Positions 32,901-40,634 of a stretch of 64,000 nucleotides of DNA are shown piece by piece. This DNA is from Pseudomonadota bacterium (lineage in GTDB: Bacteria > Myxococcota > Myxococcia > Myxococcales > Myxococcaceae): the NCBI GenBank assembly GCA_023426545.1, contig JAFAAN010000034.1:1-64000 (forward strand), given 5' to 3'. The first letter of the stretch is position 1; each line of letters starts with the position of its first letter. Position numbers and translations under genes: made by a program. A model generated the notes under the pieces. The model saw only the letters and a list, made by a program, of their open reading frames with translations, was not told the origin of the DNA and ran no database searches.

Positions 32901-34064
32901 ATGCGGCTGCTGACACGGGCAAGGTTGGAAGCGGCGAGGGCGCCTCGGGCGAAGCGGGCGGCGGACTTCGACCGGGCGGTGGCCGAGTTCTTCATGCGCA
33001 TCGCGCTGGAGGAGGCGGCCAAGGGCCTGGGCCGTACCAGCCCCAACCCCGTGGTGGGCGCGGTGCTGGTGAAGGGGGGCCGCATCATCGCCCGCGGCTA
33101 CCACAAGAAGGCGGGCAGCGCGCACGCGGAGATCGTGGCGCTGGAGGCCGCCGGTGCCCGCGCGAAGGGCGCGGACCTCTACACGACGCTGGAGCCGTGC
33201 GACCACTACGGGCGGACCCCGCCGTGCAGCATGGCCATCATCGAGGCGGGGGTCCGGCGTGTCATCTGCGCGTCGGCGGACCCCAACCCGCAGGTGAGCG
33301 GCAAGGGCGTGGCCCGGATGCGGCGCGCCGGAGTGAAGGTGCTCACCGGCATCCTCCAGGAGGAGGCGGACCGCCTCAACCGGCCCTTCTTCAAGATGAT
33401 TCGCACCGGCCTGCCCTGGGTGACGCTCAAGGCGGCGGTGACGCTGGACGGGAAGCTGGCCACGGCCACCGGGGACTCGCGCTGGGTGACGGGCGCGCCG
33501 GCGCGCGCCTGGGTCCACCAGCTGCGGGACTCGGTGGACGTCATCCTGGTGGGAGCCAACACCGTCCGGAAGGATGACCCGAAGCTCACCACGCGGCTGC
33601 CGGGCGGCGGCGGGAAGGACCCGCTGCGCGTGGTGGTGGACAGCCACCTGCGCCTCTCTCCGGGCTACACCGTGTTCACGCAGCGCAGCCCGGCCCGCAC
33701 CGTGGTGGCCACACTGGAGGACCCGGAGGGGCGCAAGGCGCGGCGCTTCCTGGCCCAGGGCGTGGAGGTCTGGCAGCTGCGCCAGAAGGCGGGGAAGGTG
33801 GACCTCAAGGCCCTGCTGCGGCGGCTGGCGAAAGCCGGCCACAACCATCTCCTGGTGGAGGGCGGAGCGGAGATGTACGGCTCCTTCCTGCGCGGGCGCC
33901 TGGCCGACTCGCTGGCCCTGTTCCTGGCGCCCAAGCTGATTGGGAGCCCGGGCCTGTCCTGGGCCGGGGACCTGGGCGTGAAGGAGATGGCGCAGGCGCT
34001 GTCGGTGAAGGACCTCGCCTTCGAGCGCCACGGCGACGACATCCTGCTCCAGGCGCTGCTGTAG
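32901..34064 (+). CDS. ribD: Bifunctional riboflavin biosynthesis deaminase/reductase RibD
   Basis: A 387-residue enzyme doing two successive steps from the GTP-derived pyrimidine to ribitylamino-uracil phosphate. The N-terminal deaminase has zinc ligands in HAEIVALEAAG and TLEPCDHYGRTPPCS. The C-terminal reductase (about 165-385) has VTLKAAVTLDGKLAT, DSRWVTG, VDVILVGANTVRKDDP and LLVEGGAEMYGSFL. An N-terminal extension of about 30 basic residues precedes the deaminase; a start at the ATG near residue 32 would give the ordinary length. AAGGGA lies just before the first ATG. Confidence 0.95.
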   Translation: MRLLTRARLEAARAPRAKRAADFDRAVAEFFMRIALEEAAKGLGRTSPNPVVGAVLVKGGRIIARGYHKKAGSAHAEIVALEAAGARAKGADLYTTLEPCDHYGRTPPCSMAIIEAGVRRVICASADPNPQVSGKGVARMRRAGVKVLTGILQEEADRLNRPFFKMIRTGLPWVTLKAAVTLDGKLATATGDSRWVTGAPARAWVHQLRDSVDVILVGANTVRKDDPKLTTRLPGGGGKDPLRVVVDSHLRLSPGYTVFTQRSPARTVVATLEDPEGRKARRFLAQGVEVWQLRQKAGKVDLKALLRRLAKAGHNHLLVEGGAEMYGSFLRGRLADSLALFLAPKLIGSPGLSWAGDLGVKEMAQALSVKDLAFERHGDDILLQALL

Positions 34065-34088
34065 GTCGTCCGCGGCCGTGGGCGGAAA

Positions 34089-34114
34089 GGGGCCGGTCCG
34101 TTATAAACGGCCCC
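34089..34114 (+). promoter_or_regulatory. Hairpin and TATAAA box directly before ribE
   Basis: GGGGCCG (34089-34095) pairs with CGGCCCC (34108-34114), ending at the base before the ATG. Inside it TATAAA (34102-34107) lies 7 bases before the ATG, so a transcript started here would be leaderless. No good -35 is visible. It may act as a promoter, as an RNA hairpin, or as both. Confidence 0.4.
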
Positions 34115-34774
34115 ATGTTTACCGGCCTCATTCAGGACCTTGGCAGGGTGGAGCGCGTCATCCCCGGCGGGGTGACCGACCTGTGGATTCACACCTCCCT
34201 GGGCGCGGCGGCCTTCGAGCTGGGCGAGTCCATTGCCGTCAACGGCGCCTGCCTCACGGTGGTGGAGCGGACCCGGGACACGTTCCGGGTGCAGGCCGCG
34301 CCGGAGACGCTGCGGCGCACGACGCTGGGCGCCGCGCAGCCCGGAGACCCGGTGAACCTGGAGCGGGCCCTGGCCCTGGGGGACCGGCTGGGCGGGCACC
34401 TGGTCTCCGGCCACGTGGACGAAGTCAGCGAGGTGCTGGAGGCCTACCCGGAGGGCGGCTCCTGGGTGATGGCCTTCCGGCTCCCGGAGACGCTGGCGCC
34501 GTACTTCATCGAGAAGGGCTCGGTGGCCATCGACGGCATCAGCCTCACCGTCAATACGGTGGAGGCGGACCGGTTCCGGGTGCAGCTCATCCCGGAGACG
34601 CAGGAGCGCACCACCTTGAAGGCGCGGGGCGTGGGGGCGAAGGTGAACCTGGAGGCGGACCAGATCGGGAAATACGTGGCGCGGCTGTTCGCGCTCCAGC
34701 GGGGGCAGGGGGCACCCGGGGGCGGCGGGCTGACGGCGGCGGCCATCGCGGCCGCGGGGTTCGGCACGCCGTAG
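34115..34774 (+). CDS. ribE: Riboflavin synthase alpha chain
   Basis: A 219-residue enzyme dismutating two 6,7-dimethyl-8-ribityllumazine molecules to riboflavin. It has two lumazine-binding repeats: MFTGLIQDLGRV ... VNGACLTVV ... HLVSGHVDEV, and FIEKGSVAIDGISLTVN near the middle. The C-terminal tail (about 195-219) is Gly/Ala-rich and not conserved. It lies 50 bp after ribD. No clear Shine-Dalgarno; a hairpin with a TATAAA box immediately precedes the ATG. Sometimes named ribC. Confidence 0.95.
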   Translation: MFTGLIQDLGRVERVIPGGVTDLWIHTSLGAAAFELGESIAVNGACLTVVERTRDTFRVQAAPETLRRTTLGAAQPGDPVNLERALALGDRLGGHLVSGHVDEVSEVLEAYPEGGSWVMAFRLPETLAPYFIEKGSVAIDGISLTVNTVEADRFRVQLIPETQERTTLKARGVGAKVNLEADQIGKYVARLFALQRGQGAPGGGGLTAAAIAAAGFGTP

Positions 34775-34814
34775 CAGGCGACGCCGGGCCCCGGGGTGGT
34801 GTAGGAAGCGCGGC

Positions 34815-35318
34815 ATGCCTCGCTACTTCGACGGTGACTTTCTCCCCCCCAAGGGCCGCTTCGCCATCTGCGTGGCCCGCTTCAACGGCTTCATCACCGA
34901 GGAGCTGGCCAAGGGCGCCGTGGACACGCTGGTGCGTCACGGCGTCGCCGACGCGGACATCGACGTGTACCGCTGCCCCGGAACCTACGAGCTGCCCGGC
35001 CTGGTCCGGCGCGTGACGGAGTCCCGGCAGTACGTGGGCGTCATCACCCTGGGCGCCGTCATCCGCGGTGGGACGCCGCACTTCGACTACGTGGCCGGCG
35101 AGTGCGCCAAGGGCATTGGCGCGGTGGCCTTCTCGGCCGCGGCGGCCAGCCCCGCGACGGCCGTCACCTTCGGCGTGCTCACGACGGACACGGTGGAGCA
35201 GGCCATCGACCGGGCGGGTGTGAAGGCGGGGAACAAGGGAGCGGAGGCCACACTGGCCTGCATCGAGATGGTCAATCTGTACGCGAAGATGACGGTGACG
35301 GAAGGAAGGAAGGCGTAG
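34815..35318 (+). CDS. ribH: 6,7-dimethyl-8-ribityllumazine synthase
   Basis: A 167-residue enzyme joining ribitylamino-uracil with dihydroxybutanone phosphate. Family features are FAICVARFNGFITEELAKGA, PGTYELP, VITLGAVIRGGTPHFDYVAGE and FGVLTTDTVEQAIDRAG. It probably assembles into a large hollow oligomer. AGGAA lies 7 bases before the ATG. The ribBA gene that often separates ribE and ribH is missing from this cluster. Confidence 0.96.
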   Translation: MPRYFDGDFLPPKGRFAICVARFNGFITEELAKGAVDTLVRHGVADADIDVYRCPGTYELPGLVRRVTESRQYVGVITLGAVIRGGTPHFDYVAGECAKGIGAVAFSAAAASPATAVTFGVLTTDTVEQAIDRAGVKAGNKGAEATLACIEMVNLYAKMTVTEGRKA

Positions 35319-35321
35319 GCC

Positions 35322-35744
35322 ATGGGCGCGCGGAGAACGGGACGTGAGCGTGCGCTGCAGGCGCTCTACCAGCTGGAGATGTCCAACGTGACGACGGCGG
35401 ACGCGCTCGAGTCGGCCTGGTCGGCCGCCGAGGAGAGCGCCAGGCGCGACCCGGACGCGGTGAAGTTCGCCCGGGAGCTGGTGGAGGGCGTGCAGTCCCA
35501 CCGGGACGACATCGACCAGCTCATCGAGCGGCACAGCCACAACTGGCGGTTGGACCGCATGTCCCGCATCGACCGGAACGTGCTGCGCCTGGGCATCTTC
35601 GAGCTGAAGTACCGTCCGGACATCCCACGCAAGGTGTCCATCAACGAGGCGGTGGAGCTGGGGAAGAACTTCGGGACGGAGGAGTCGAGCGCCTTCGTCA
35701 ACGGCCTCCTCGACCGTGTCGCGGTGGCCCTGAACAAGCCGTGA
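35322..35744 (+). CDS. nusB: Transcription antitermination factor NusB
   Basis: A 140-residue all-helical RNA-binding protein acting with NusE/S10 in rRNA antitermination. The start GARRTGRERALQALYQLEM and the segments DRMSRIDRNVLRLGIFEL, INEAVELGKNFGTEESSAFVNGLL are diagnostic. It starts 3 bp after the ribH stop, the classical ribH-nusB arrangement, so the two are co-translated. Confidence 0.96.
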   Translation: MGARRTGRERALQALYQLEMSNVTTADALESAWSAAEESARRDPDAVKFARELVEGVQSHRDDIDQLIERHSHNWRLDRMSRIDRNVLRLGIFELKYRPDIPRKVSINEAVELGKNFGTEESSAFVNGLLDRVAVALNKP

Positions 35745-35774
35745 GCCGCTGACGCCCGCCGGGAGGGATGCGCC

Positions 35775-36266
35775 TTGAGCCAGACGACGACGCACGACAT
35801 CGGATTGGAGGGCCTGGACTCGCTCGGCGGCGTGGACGCGCTCTGCCTCTTCGTCGCCGAGGATGAGCGGCCCCTGCCGTCCTCGGCGGGCTTCGTGGAC
35901 TGGCGGATGTGCGGGTCGCTCTCGCGGGTGCTCAAGGCCGGCTTCTTCACCGGCGCGAAGGATGACTGGCTCCTGCTGCCCTCGGACGGCAAGCTGGCCG
36001 TGCCCCGCATCTTCGTGGTGGGGCTGGGCGCGCGTCAGCGGCTGGACGCGGGCGCGCTGAGCGAGGCGCTGGCCGGTGCGGGGCGGGTGCTGAGCAAGGC
36101 CCGCGTGGAGTCGGTGGCGCTGGAGGTGCCTGGCGGCGGGCAGTTGGAGGACGCCGTGCGGGCGGAGGCCTTCCAGAAGGGTTTCCTGCCGGCGTTCAAG
36201 GGAGGACGGGTGGCGGTCCTGGCGGACAAGGGACTCGTCCGGTCGCTGCCTGCCCGGAAGGGCTGA
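35775..36266 (+). CDS. Stand-alone M17 leucyl-aminopeptidase N-terminal domain protein
   Basis: A 163-residue protein resembling only the N-terminal macro-like domain of M17 aminopeptidases (LFVAEDERPLPSS, VLKAGFFTGAKDDWLLLPSDG, PRIFVVGLGARQ, AGRVLSKARVESVALEVPG). The catalytic, two-metal C-terminal domain is absent, so it cannot be a peptidase. The start is a TTG at 35775, placed 7 bases after GGGAGGG; no ATG/GTG serves. It stands between nusB and the chemosensory cluster. Possible roles are nucleotide or ligand binding, or DNA binding as for PepA, but the function is unknown. Confidence 0.75.
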   Translation: MSQTTTHDIGLEGLDSLGGVDALCLFVAEDERPLPSSAGFVDWRMCGSLSRVLKAGFFTGAKDDWLLLPSDGKLAVPRIFVVGLGARQRLDAGALSEALAGAGRVLSKARVESVALEVPGGGQLEDAVRAEAFQKGFLPAFKGGRVAVLADKGLVRSLPARKG

Positions 36267-36290
36267 CGCTCGGCGGCCGAGCGGGCCTTC

Positions 36291-36299
36291 TGCTAGCAT
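36291..36299 (+). promoter_or_regulatory. Extended -10 motif TGC-TAGCAT before the chemosensory cluster
   Basis: Extended -10 form TGnTAnnnT, 22 bases before the ATG at 36322. It is one of three similar elements in the cluster (also 39131 and 44549). No obvious -35. Confidence 0.4.
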
Positions 36300-36321
36300 G
36301 CCTCGCCCGGGGCGAGCGCAC

Positions 36322-36696
36322 ATGCGTGTCAAGGTGTTGATTGTCGAGGACTCGAAGGCATCGCGCGAGTACATCGCGGCGATGGTCGAGGCGGTGGAGG
36401 GCGTCGAGGTGGTGGTGACCTCGAGCGGCTTCGAGGCGCTGAAGCTGCTGCCACGCCACCGCTTCGAGCTCATCATCACCGACATCAACATGCCCGACAT
36501 CAACGGGCTGGAGCTCATCAACTTCGTCAAGAAGAACCCCAACTACCGCGACGTGCCGCTCTTCATCATCACCACGGAGGGGCGTGAGCAGGACCGCGAG
36601 CGGGGGCTCGCGCTGGGCGCCGCGGAGTACCTGGTCAAGCCCTTCCTCCCCGGGAGCCTGGAAGCGCTCCTGCGGCGCTACCTGAAGCTGCCGTGA
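36322..36696 (+). CDS. CheY-like response regulator (first gene of chemosensory cluster)
   Basis: A 124-residue single receiver domain. Acidic VEDS, phosphoacceptor Asp54 in IITDINMPD, Thr in IITTEG and Lys in LVKPFLPG are all present, so it should be phosphorylated by CheA. The ATG at 36322 (MRVKVLIVED) is chosen; an in-frame ATG at 36298 overlaps a likely -10 element. The stop overlaps the cheA GTG start. The output partner is unknown. Confidence 0.9.
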   Translation: MRVKVLIVEDSKASREYIAAMVEAVEGVEVVVTSSGFEALKLLPRHRFELIITDINMPDINGLELINFVKKNPNYRDVPLFIITTEGREQDRERGLALGAAEYLVKPFLPGSLEALLRRYLKLP

Positions 36697-39104
36697 CTCC
36701 CCGAAGCAAGGCGCTGGCCGAGTTCGTGGCGGAGGCGACCGAGATTCTCGACGCCCTGGCGCGAGATCTGCTCGCGCTGGACGAGCGCCGGGGGCAGGAG
36801 GCGGACCCGGAGCTGGTCAACGGCATCTTCCGCGCGGCGCACTCGCTGAAGGGGCTGTCCGGGCTGTTCGGCCAGGAGCGCATCGCCCGGCTGGCGCACG
36901 GCACGGAGGACCTGCTCGACCGGCTGCGCCTCGGGCGGCTCCTGATGGATGGCGCGGTGCTGGACGCGCTCATCGAGGTCCTGGATGCGTTCCAGGCGCT
37001 GCTGGGCGAGGCCGCTCGCGGCACGGAGTCGGAGGGGCTCTCCGCCCGTGTCGAGGCCATGGCCGCGCGGCTGGCGTCACTGGGCGCTCCGGTCGAGGTG
37101 CCAGAGGACGACCCGCTGGAGCGTCTGGAGCTGGACGCACAGGTGCGGGCCGTCTTCACCGAGTACGAGGAGCATCGGCTCCGGGAGAACGTGCGCCGGG
37201 GCGTGGCCCTGTGGCGCGTCCGGGCCGCGTTCGACCTGTCGGACTTCGACAAGGGGCTGGCGGAGCTCAACGCGAGGCTCAAGCCGCTGGGCGAGGTCAT
37301 CAGCACGCTGCCGTCCGCGCAGCCCGGCGGAGCTCACGGCATCGCGTTCGACCTGATTTTCGGCGCGCAGGTGGACGGCGCTGGGCTCGAGGCCGGGCTG
37401 TCCGGGACGCCGGCGGAGCTGTCGCCGCTCCGGGTGCGCCCGGCCGTGGAGGTCGTCACCCACGCCCTGGTCCGGGCCGCCGAGCCCGTCGCGGCGGCAC
37501 GCGACTCGGAGGCGGCGGAGGGCTCACCGCCGCCCAAGCGCGGAGGGGGGAGGAAGAAGGGGCCTCGGGCCGCCGCAGCTCCCCCGGCTCCCAGCGTGCA
37601 GCAGCAGTCGCTGCCCCACCTGGGGGAGGCTGCTCCGCCCGAGCCGCTGGAGTGGCCGGCGCCGGACGCCGAGCCTGCGGCGAAGCCGTCCGATTCGCTT
37701 CACGCGCTCGCCCCCACGACGGCCACGGAGCTGGAATTGCCACCCGGCGCCGCGCCAGCGCCGATGGTGGCCTATCTCCAGGGGGCCGCGAAGGCGTCCA
37801 GGGGACTCTCGGTCGCGCCACCGCCACCTTCCTCCACCGTGGGCACGGGCGCGGGGAGCGCCCCGTCGGCGTCGGCGGCAGACACCTCACTGCGCTCGCT
37901 CACGCAGACGGTGCGCGTGGACATCGGCCGGCTCGACGGGCTCATCAACATGGTGGGCGAGCTGCTGCTCATCAAGGCGAACCTCCAGCGGCTCGCGGAG
38001 TCCGCGCGGCAGGATGGCGCGGTGGCCCTCTCCAAGCTGTTCGGCCAGGAGCTGGCGCGGGAGACGCGGGGGCTGGAGCGCAAGCTGGAAGCGCTTCAGG
38101 AGGGGCTCCTGGAAGCGCGGATGGTCCCCGTCGGCCAGGTGTTCGACAAGCTGGCGCGGCTGGTGCGCCGCATCACCCGTGAGGCCGGGAAGGAAATCGA
38201 GTTCGTCATCGGCGGCGGCGACGTGGAGCTGGACAAGCTCATCGTCGAGGAGCTGAGCGACCCGCTGATGCACCTCATCCGCAACGCCATCGACCACGGC
38301 GTCGAGTCGCCCGACGCGCGGCTGGCCGCGGGCAAGCCCCGCCGCGCGGTGGTGTCGCTGCGCGCGGAGCAGAAGGGCAACCACGTCGTCATCGAGGTGA
38401 GCGACGACGGGGCCGGCATCGACGAGGCGCGCGTGCGCGAGGTGGCCATCACCCGGGGCCTCATCACCTTCGCGCAGGCCCAGGAGATGGGCCGGCGCGA
38501 GCTGCTCAACCTCATCTTCCAGCCCGGCTTCTCCACCGCCCGCAGCATCTCCGAGCTGTCCGGCCGGGGCGTCGGCCTGGACGTGGTGAAGAACAACCTG
38601 GGCAACCTGTCCGGCATCATCGATGTGTGGAGCGAGCGGGGGAGGGGCACCGCCTTCCACCTCACGCTGCCCGTCACGCTGGCCATCATCCGCGCGCTGC
38701 TGGTGGGCGTGAGTGGCCGGACGTACGCGGTGCCGCTCAACAGCGTGCTGGAGATCGTCTCCGTCCAGCCCAGGGACATCCGCACCGTGGAGCGCCGCGA
38801 GGTGCTGGACCTGCGCGGCCAGACGCTCCCCTTCGTCCGGCTGGCGCGCATGTTCGCGCTGCCCGAGCGCCCGGTGAGCCGCCACTTCGTGGTGGTGGTC
38901 GGACTGGCCCAGGAGCGGTTGGGCATCGCCGTGGACGAACTGCACGGCCAGCAGGACATCGTCACCAAGCCCCTCGGGGGGCGGCTCCAGTCCATCCGGG
39001 GAATCTCCGGAGCCACCGACCTGGGCAACCGCCGTACGGTCCTGGTGCTGGACGTGGCGGCGCTCCTGGAGGAGGGGATGGCCCAGGAGCGGCGCCGGGC
39101 CTGA
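36693..39104 (+). CDS. cheA: CheA-type chemosensory histidine kinase
   Basis: An 803-residue soluble kinase. P1 Hpt has His50 in AAHSLKGLSGLFG. There follow an alpha-helical region to about 245 and a Pro/Ala-rich linker (about 260-400) where a CheY-binding P2 would lie; no P2 fold is visible. P3 dimerisation is about 405-480 and the P4 ATPase about 485-660 (HLIRNAIDHGVESP, DDGAGID, GFSTARSISELSGRGVGLDVVK). P5, a CheW-like domain, runs from about 665 to 800. The GTG start overlaps the upstream receiver gene. Signals must come through CheW from receptors encoded elsewhere. Confidence 0.95.
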   Translation: MTPRSKALAEFVAEATEILDALARDLLALDERRGQEADPELVNGIFRAAHSLKGLSGLFGQERIARLAHGTEDLLDRLRLGRLLMDGAVLDALIEVLDAFQALLGEAARGTESEGLSARVEAMAARLASLGAPVEVPEDDPLERLELDAQVRAVFTEYEEHRLRENVRRGVALWRVRAAFDLSDFDKGLAELNARLKPLGEVISTLPSAQPGGAHGIAFDLIFGAQVDGAGLEAGLSGTPAELSPLRVRPAVEVVTHALVRAAEPVAAARDSEAAEGSPPPKRGGGRKKGPRAAAAPPAPSVQQQSLPHLGEAAPPEPLEWPAPDAEPAAKPSDSLHALAPTTATELELPPGAAPAPMVAYLQGAAKASRGLSVAPPPPSSTVGTGAGSAPSASAADTSLRSLTQTVRVDIGRLDGLINMVGELLLIKANLQRLAESARQDGAVALSKLFGQELARETRGLERKLEALQEGLLEARMVPVGQVFDKLARLVRRITREAGKEIEFVIGGGDVELDKLIVEELSDPLMHLIRNAIDHGVESPDARLAAGKPRRAVVSLRAEQKGNHVVIEVSDDGAGIDEARVREVAITRGLITFAQAQEMGRRELLNLIFQPGFSTARSISELSGRGVGLDVVKNNLGNLSGIIDVWSERGRGTAFHLTLPVTLAIIRALLVGVSGRTYAVPLNSVLEIVSVQPRDIRTVERREVLDLRGQTLPFVRLARMFALPERPVSRHFVVVVGLAQERLGIAVDELHGQQDIVTKPLGGRLQSIRGISGATDLGNRRTVLVLDVAALLEEGMAQERRRA

Positions 39105-39130
39105 CCCTCGCTGCGGCCGGGCGCGCCGGC

Positions 39131-39139
39131 TGCTATCCT
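39131..39139 (+). promoter_or_regulatory. Extended -10 motif TGC-TATCCT before cheW1
   Basis: TGnTAnnnT form ending 8 bases before the GTG of the first cheW, where no ribosome site exists. A transcript from here would be leaderless or nearly so. Confidence 0.4.
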
Positions 39140-39147
39140 TCCCCACC

Positions 39148-39714
39148 GTGTCCCGGTTCACGGAGCTGCTCGACGACTTCTTCTACCGTCCGGACGAGGA
39201 CGTCGCCGGGCTTCAGGATTTCGCGGCGGGCAGCGATGGCGTGCGGGCCGCCGCGCCCGAGGAGATCCCCGAGGAGTACCTGGCCTTCCAGCTCGAAGGC
39301 GAGTGCTACGCCCTCCCCATCGGGGGCGTGCGTGAAATCTCCAAGGTGCCGCCGCTGACGGAGATTCCGCGGGCGGAGCCCCAGCTCCTGGGGCTGATGA
39401 ACCTGCGCGGCGAGCTGCTGCCCGTGTACGACATCAAGGTTCGGCTGCGACTGGCCGAGCGGCCCCCCGTGGTGGCGGGCCCCGACGCGCCCGCGCCGCC
39501 CAGGAGCGCCCGCATCCTCGTGCTGCGCACGGAGGCGGGCCCCGCGGGCGTGTGGGTGGACGGGGTCGTGGGCGTGGTGAAGCTCAAGCCATCCATGCTG
39601 GAGGCTCCGCCTCCGGGGATGCGCGTGGGGGACAGGGATTGCGTGGTGGGCATGGGCCGGCGCGGGCCCTCGCTCTACATCCTCCTGGACGCGGAACAGG
39701 CGCTCACCTCATGA
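39148..39714 (+). CDS. CheW-like adaptor 1
   Basis: A 188-residue adaptor linking receptors to CheA. An N-terminal extension of about 48 acidic residues precedes the CheW fold (about 48-185: YLAFQLEGECYALPIGGVREI, LLGLMNLRGELLPVYDIKVRL, VWVDGVVGVVKL). The GTG start has no ribosome site, only a TGC-TATCCT box upstream. The stop overlaps the second cheW (ATGA). The N-terminal extension is unusual and may bind another partner. Confidence 0.9.
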   Translation: MSRFTELLDDFFYRPDEDVAGLQDFAAGSDGVRAAAPEEIPEEYLAFQLEGECYALPIGGVREISKVPPLTEIPRAEPQLLGLMNLRGELLPVYDIKVRLRLAERPPVVAGPDAPAPPRSARILVLRTEAGPAGVWVDGVVGVVKLKPSMLEAPPPGMRVGDRDCVVGMGRRGPSLYILLDAEQALTS

Positions 39715-40235
39715 AGGACCCGGTCAACCTGCTGTCGCGGCGCCCTCACGCCGTCCCAGACGAGGCGGCTCCGGCCGCCGACCGGGTGGTGCAGCTGTGC
39801 GCCTTCTTCGTGGGCACCGAGGAGTACGTGCTGGACATCATGCGGGTGGAGGAGATCCTCTCGCCCCAGCGCGTCACCCCCATTCCCCACGCCCCCGCCT
39901 TCGTGGAGGGCGTGCTGCACCTGCGAGGCCTCATCCTCCCAGTGGTGGACCTGCGCTGCCAGCTCCTGGGCGCGCCGGAGCCCGAGACACCGAGGACACG
40001 GCTCCTCGTCTGCAAGCTGGGCATGCGCCGCGTGGCGGTGAAGGTGGACCGGGTGGCGGAGGTGCTGCGGGTGCGGCGGGGTGACATCAAGCCCGCGCCC
40101 GCGCTGAGGGTGGCGGGGCGCTCGCCTTATGTGGTGGGGGTATGTGGCCCGCCGGATCGGCTCCGGCTGCTGCTGGACCTCAAGGCCTTGCTCCGGGTGG
40201 AGCTGGAGCGCGAATCGTCAGGCAAACCGATGTAG
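39711..40235 (+). CDS. CheW-like adaptor 2
   Basis: A 174-residue adaptor with a CheW domain at about 25-165 (LCAFFVGTEEYVLDIMRVEEIL, GVLHLRGLILPVVDLRCQL, AVKVDRVAEVLRV). The ATG overlaps the first cheW stop. Two adaptors beside one CheA suggest mixed arrays or different receptor partners. The two CheW proteins are diverged, so this is not a recent duplication. Confidence 0.9.
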   Translation: MKDPVNLLSRRPHAVPDEAAPAADRVVQLCAFFVGTEEYVLDIMRVEEILSPQRVTPIPHAPAFVEGVLHLRGLILPVVDLRCQLLGAPEPETPRTRLLVCKLGMRRVAVKVDRVAEVLRVRRGDIKPAPALRVAGRSPYVVGVCGPPDRLRLLLDLKALLRVELERESSGKPM

Positions 40236-40253
40236 GGCCACACCAGGGGGACC

Positions 40254-40634
40254 GTGGTGGACCAACAAGGACTGGAGCAGCACCGCCGAATCCTCGGCAT
40301 CTCCTTCATCGTCATCAACGGGCTGTCTCTGCTCGCGGCGGTGGGCGTGGCCGTGTTCATGGCCGCCGTGGGAGGGGTGGTGCCCAGCGCGCAGCCGGAG
40401 GAGCGGGCGCTGATGGTCGCCGCCGGGGCGCTGGTGGGGGGCTGTCTCGCCTTGCTGGGACTGCCCGGCGTCCTCACCGGTATCGGCCTGCTGAAGCGCA
40501 AGGCCTGGGCGCGGACGGTGGCGTTCGTGCTGGGCATCCTCGCCATCCCCAACGTCCCGCTGGGCACGCTCCTGGGCGCCTACGCGCTCTGGTTCTATCT
40601 CCAGCCCGGCTCCGACCAGGTCTTCGAACCATGA
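40254..40634 (+). CDS. Small membrane protein inside the chemosensory cluster
   Basis: A 126-residue protein with a short polar N-terminus and three or four hydrophobic helices (about 14-40, 50-75, 85-118). No family recognised and no cytoplasmic signalling domain. It starts 18 bp after cheW2 with a GTG (a second GTG is adjacent), and its stop overlaps the start of the HEAT-repeat gene (ATGA). This coupling suggests a joint role with the HEAT protein, perhaps as its membrane anchor (inference). Confidence 0.75.
   Translation: MVDQQGLEQHRRILGISFIVINGLSLLAAVGVAVFMAAVGGVVPSAQPEERALMVAAGALVGGCLALLGLPGVLTGIGLLKRKAWARTVAFVLGILAIPNVPLGTLLGAYALWFYLQPGSDQVFEP

Noticed and set aside
30604..34031. Long minus-strand frames opposite rpiB, glyA, nrdR and ribD
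   Set aside because: All are antisense shadows of enzymes with full catalytic motifs.
32365..34114. Possible FMN riboswitch in front of ribD or ribE
   Set aside because: The gaps are only 9 and 50 bases and contain no RFN-element core.
34802..34814. TAGGAA 7 bases before ribH as a leaderless promoter
   Set aside because: AGGAA is a normal Shine-Dalgarno at proper spacing and no -35 is visible, so translation from the operon transcript explains it.
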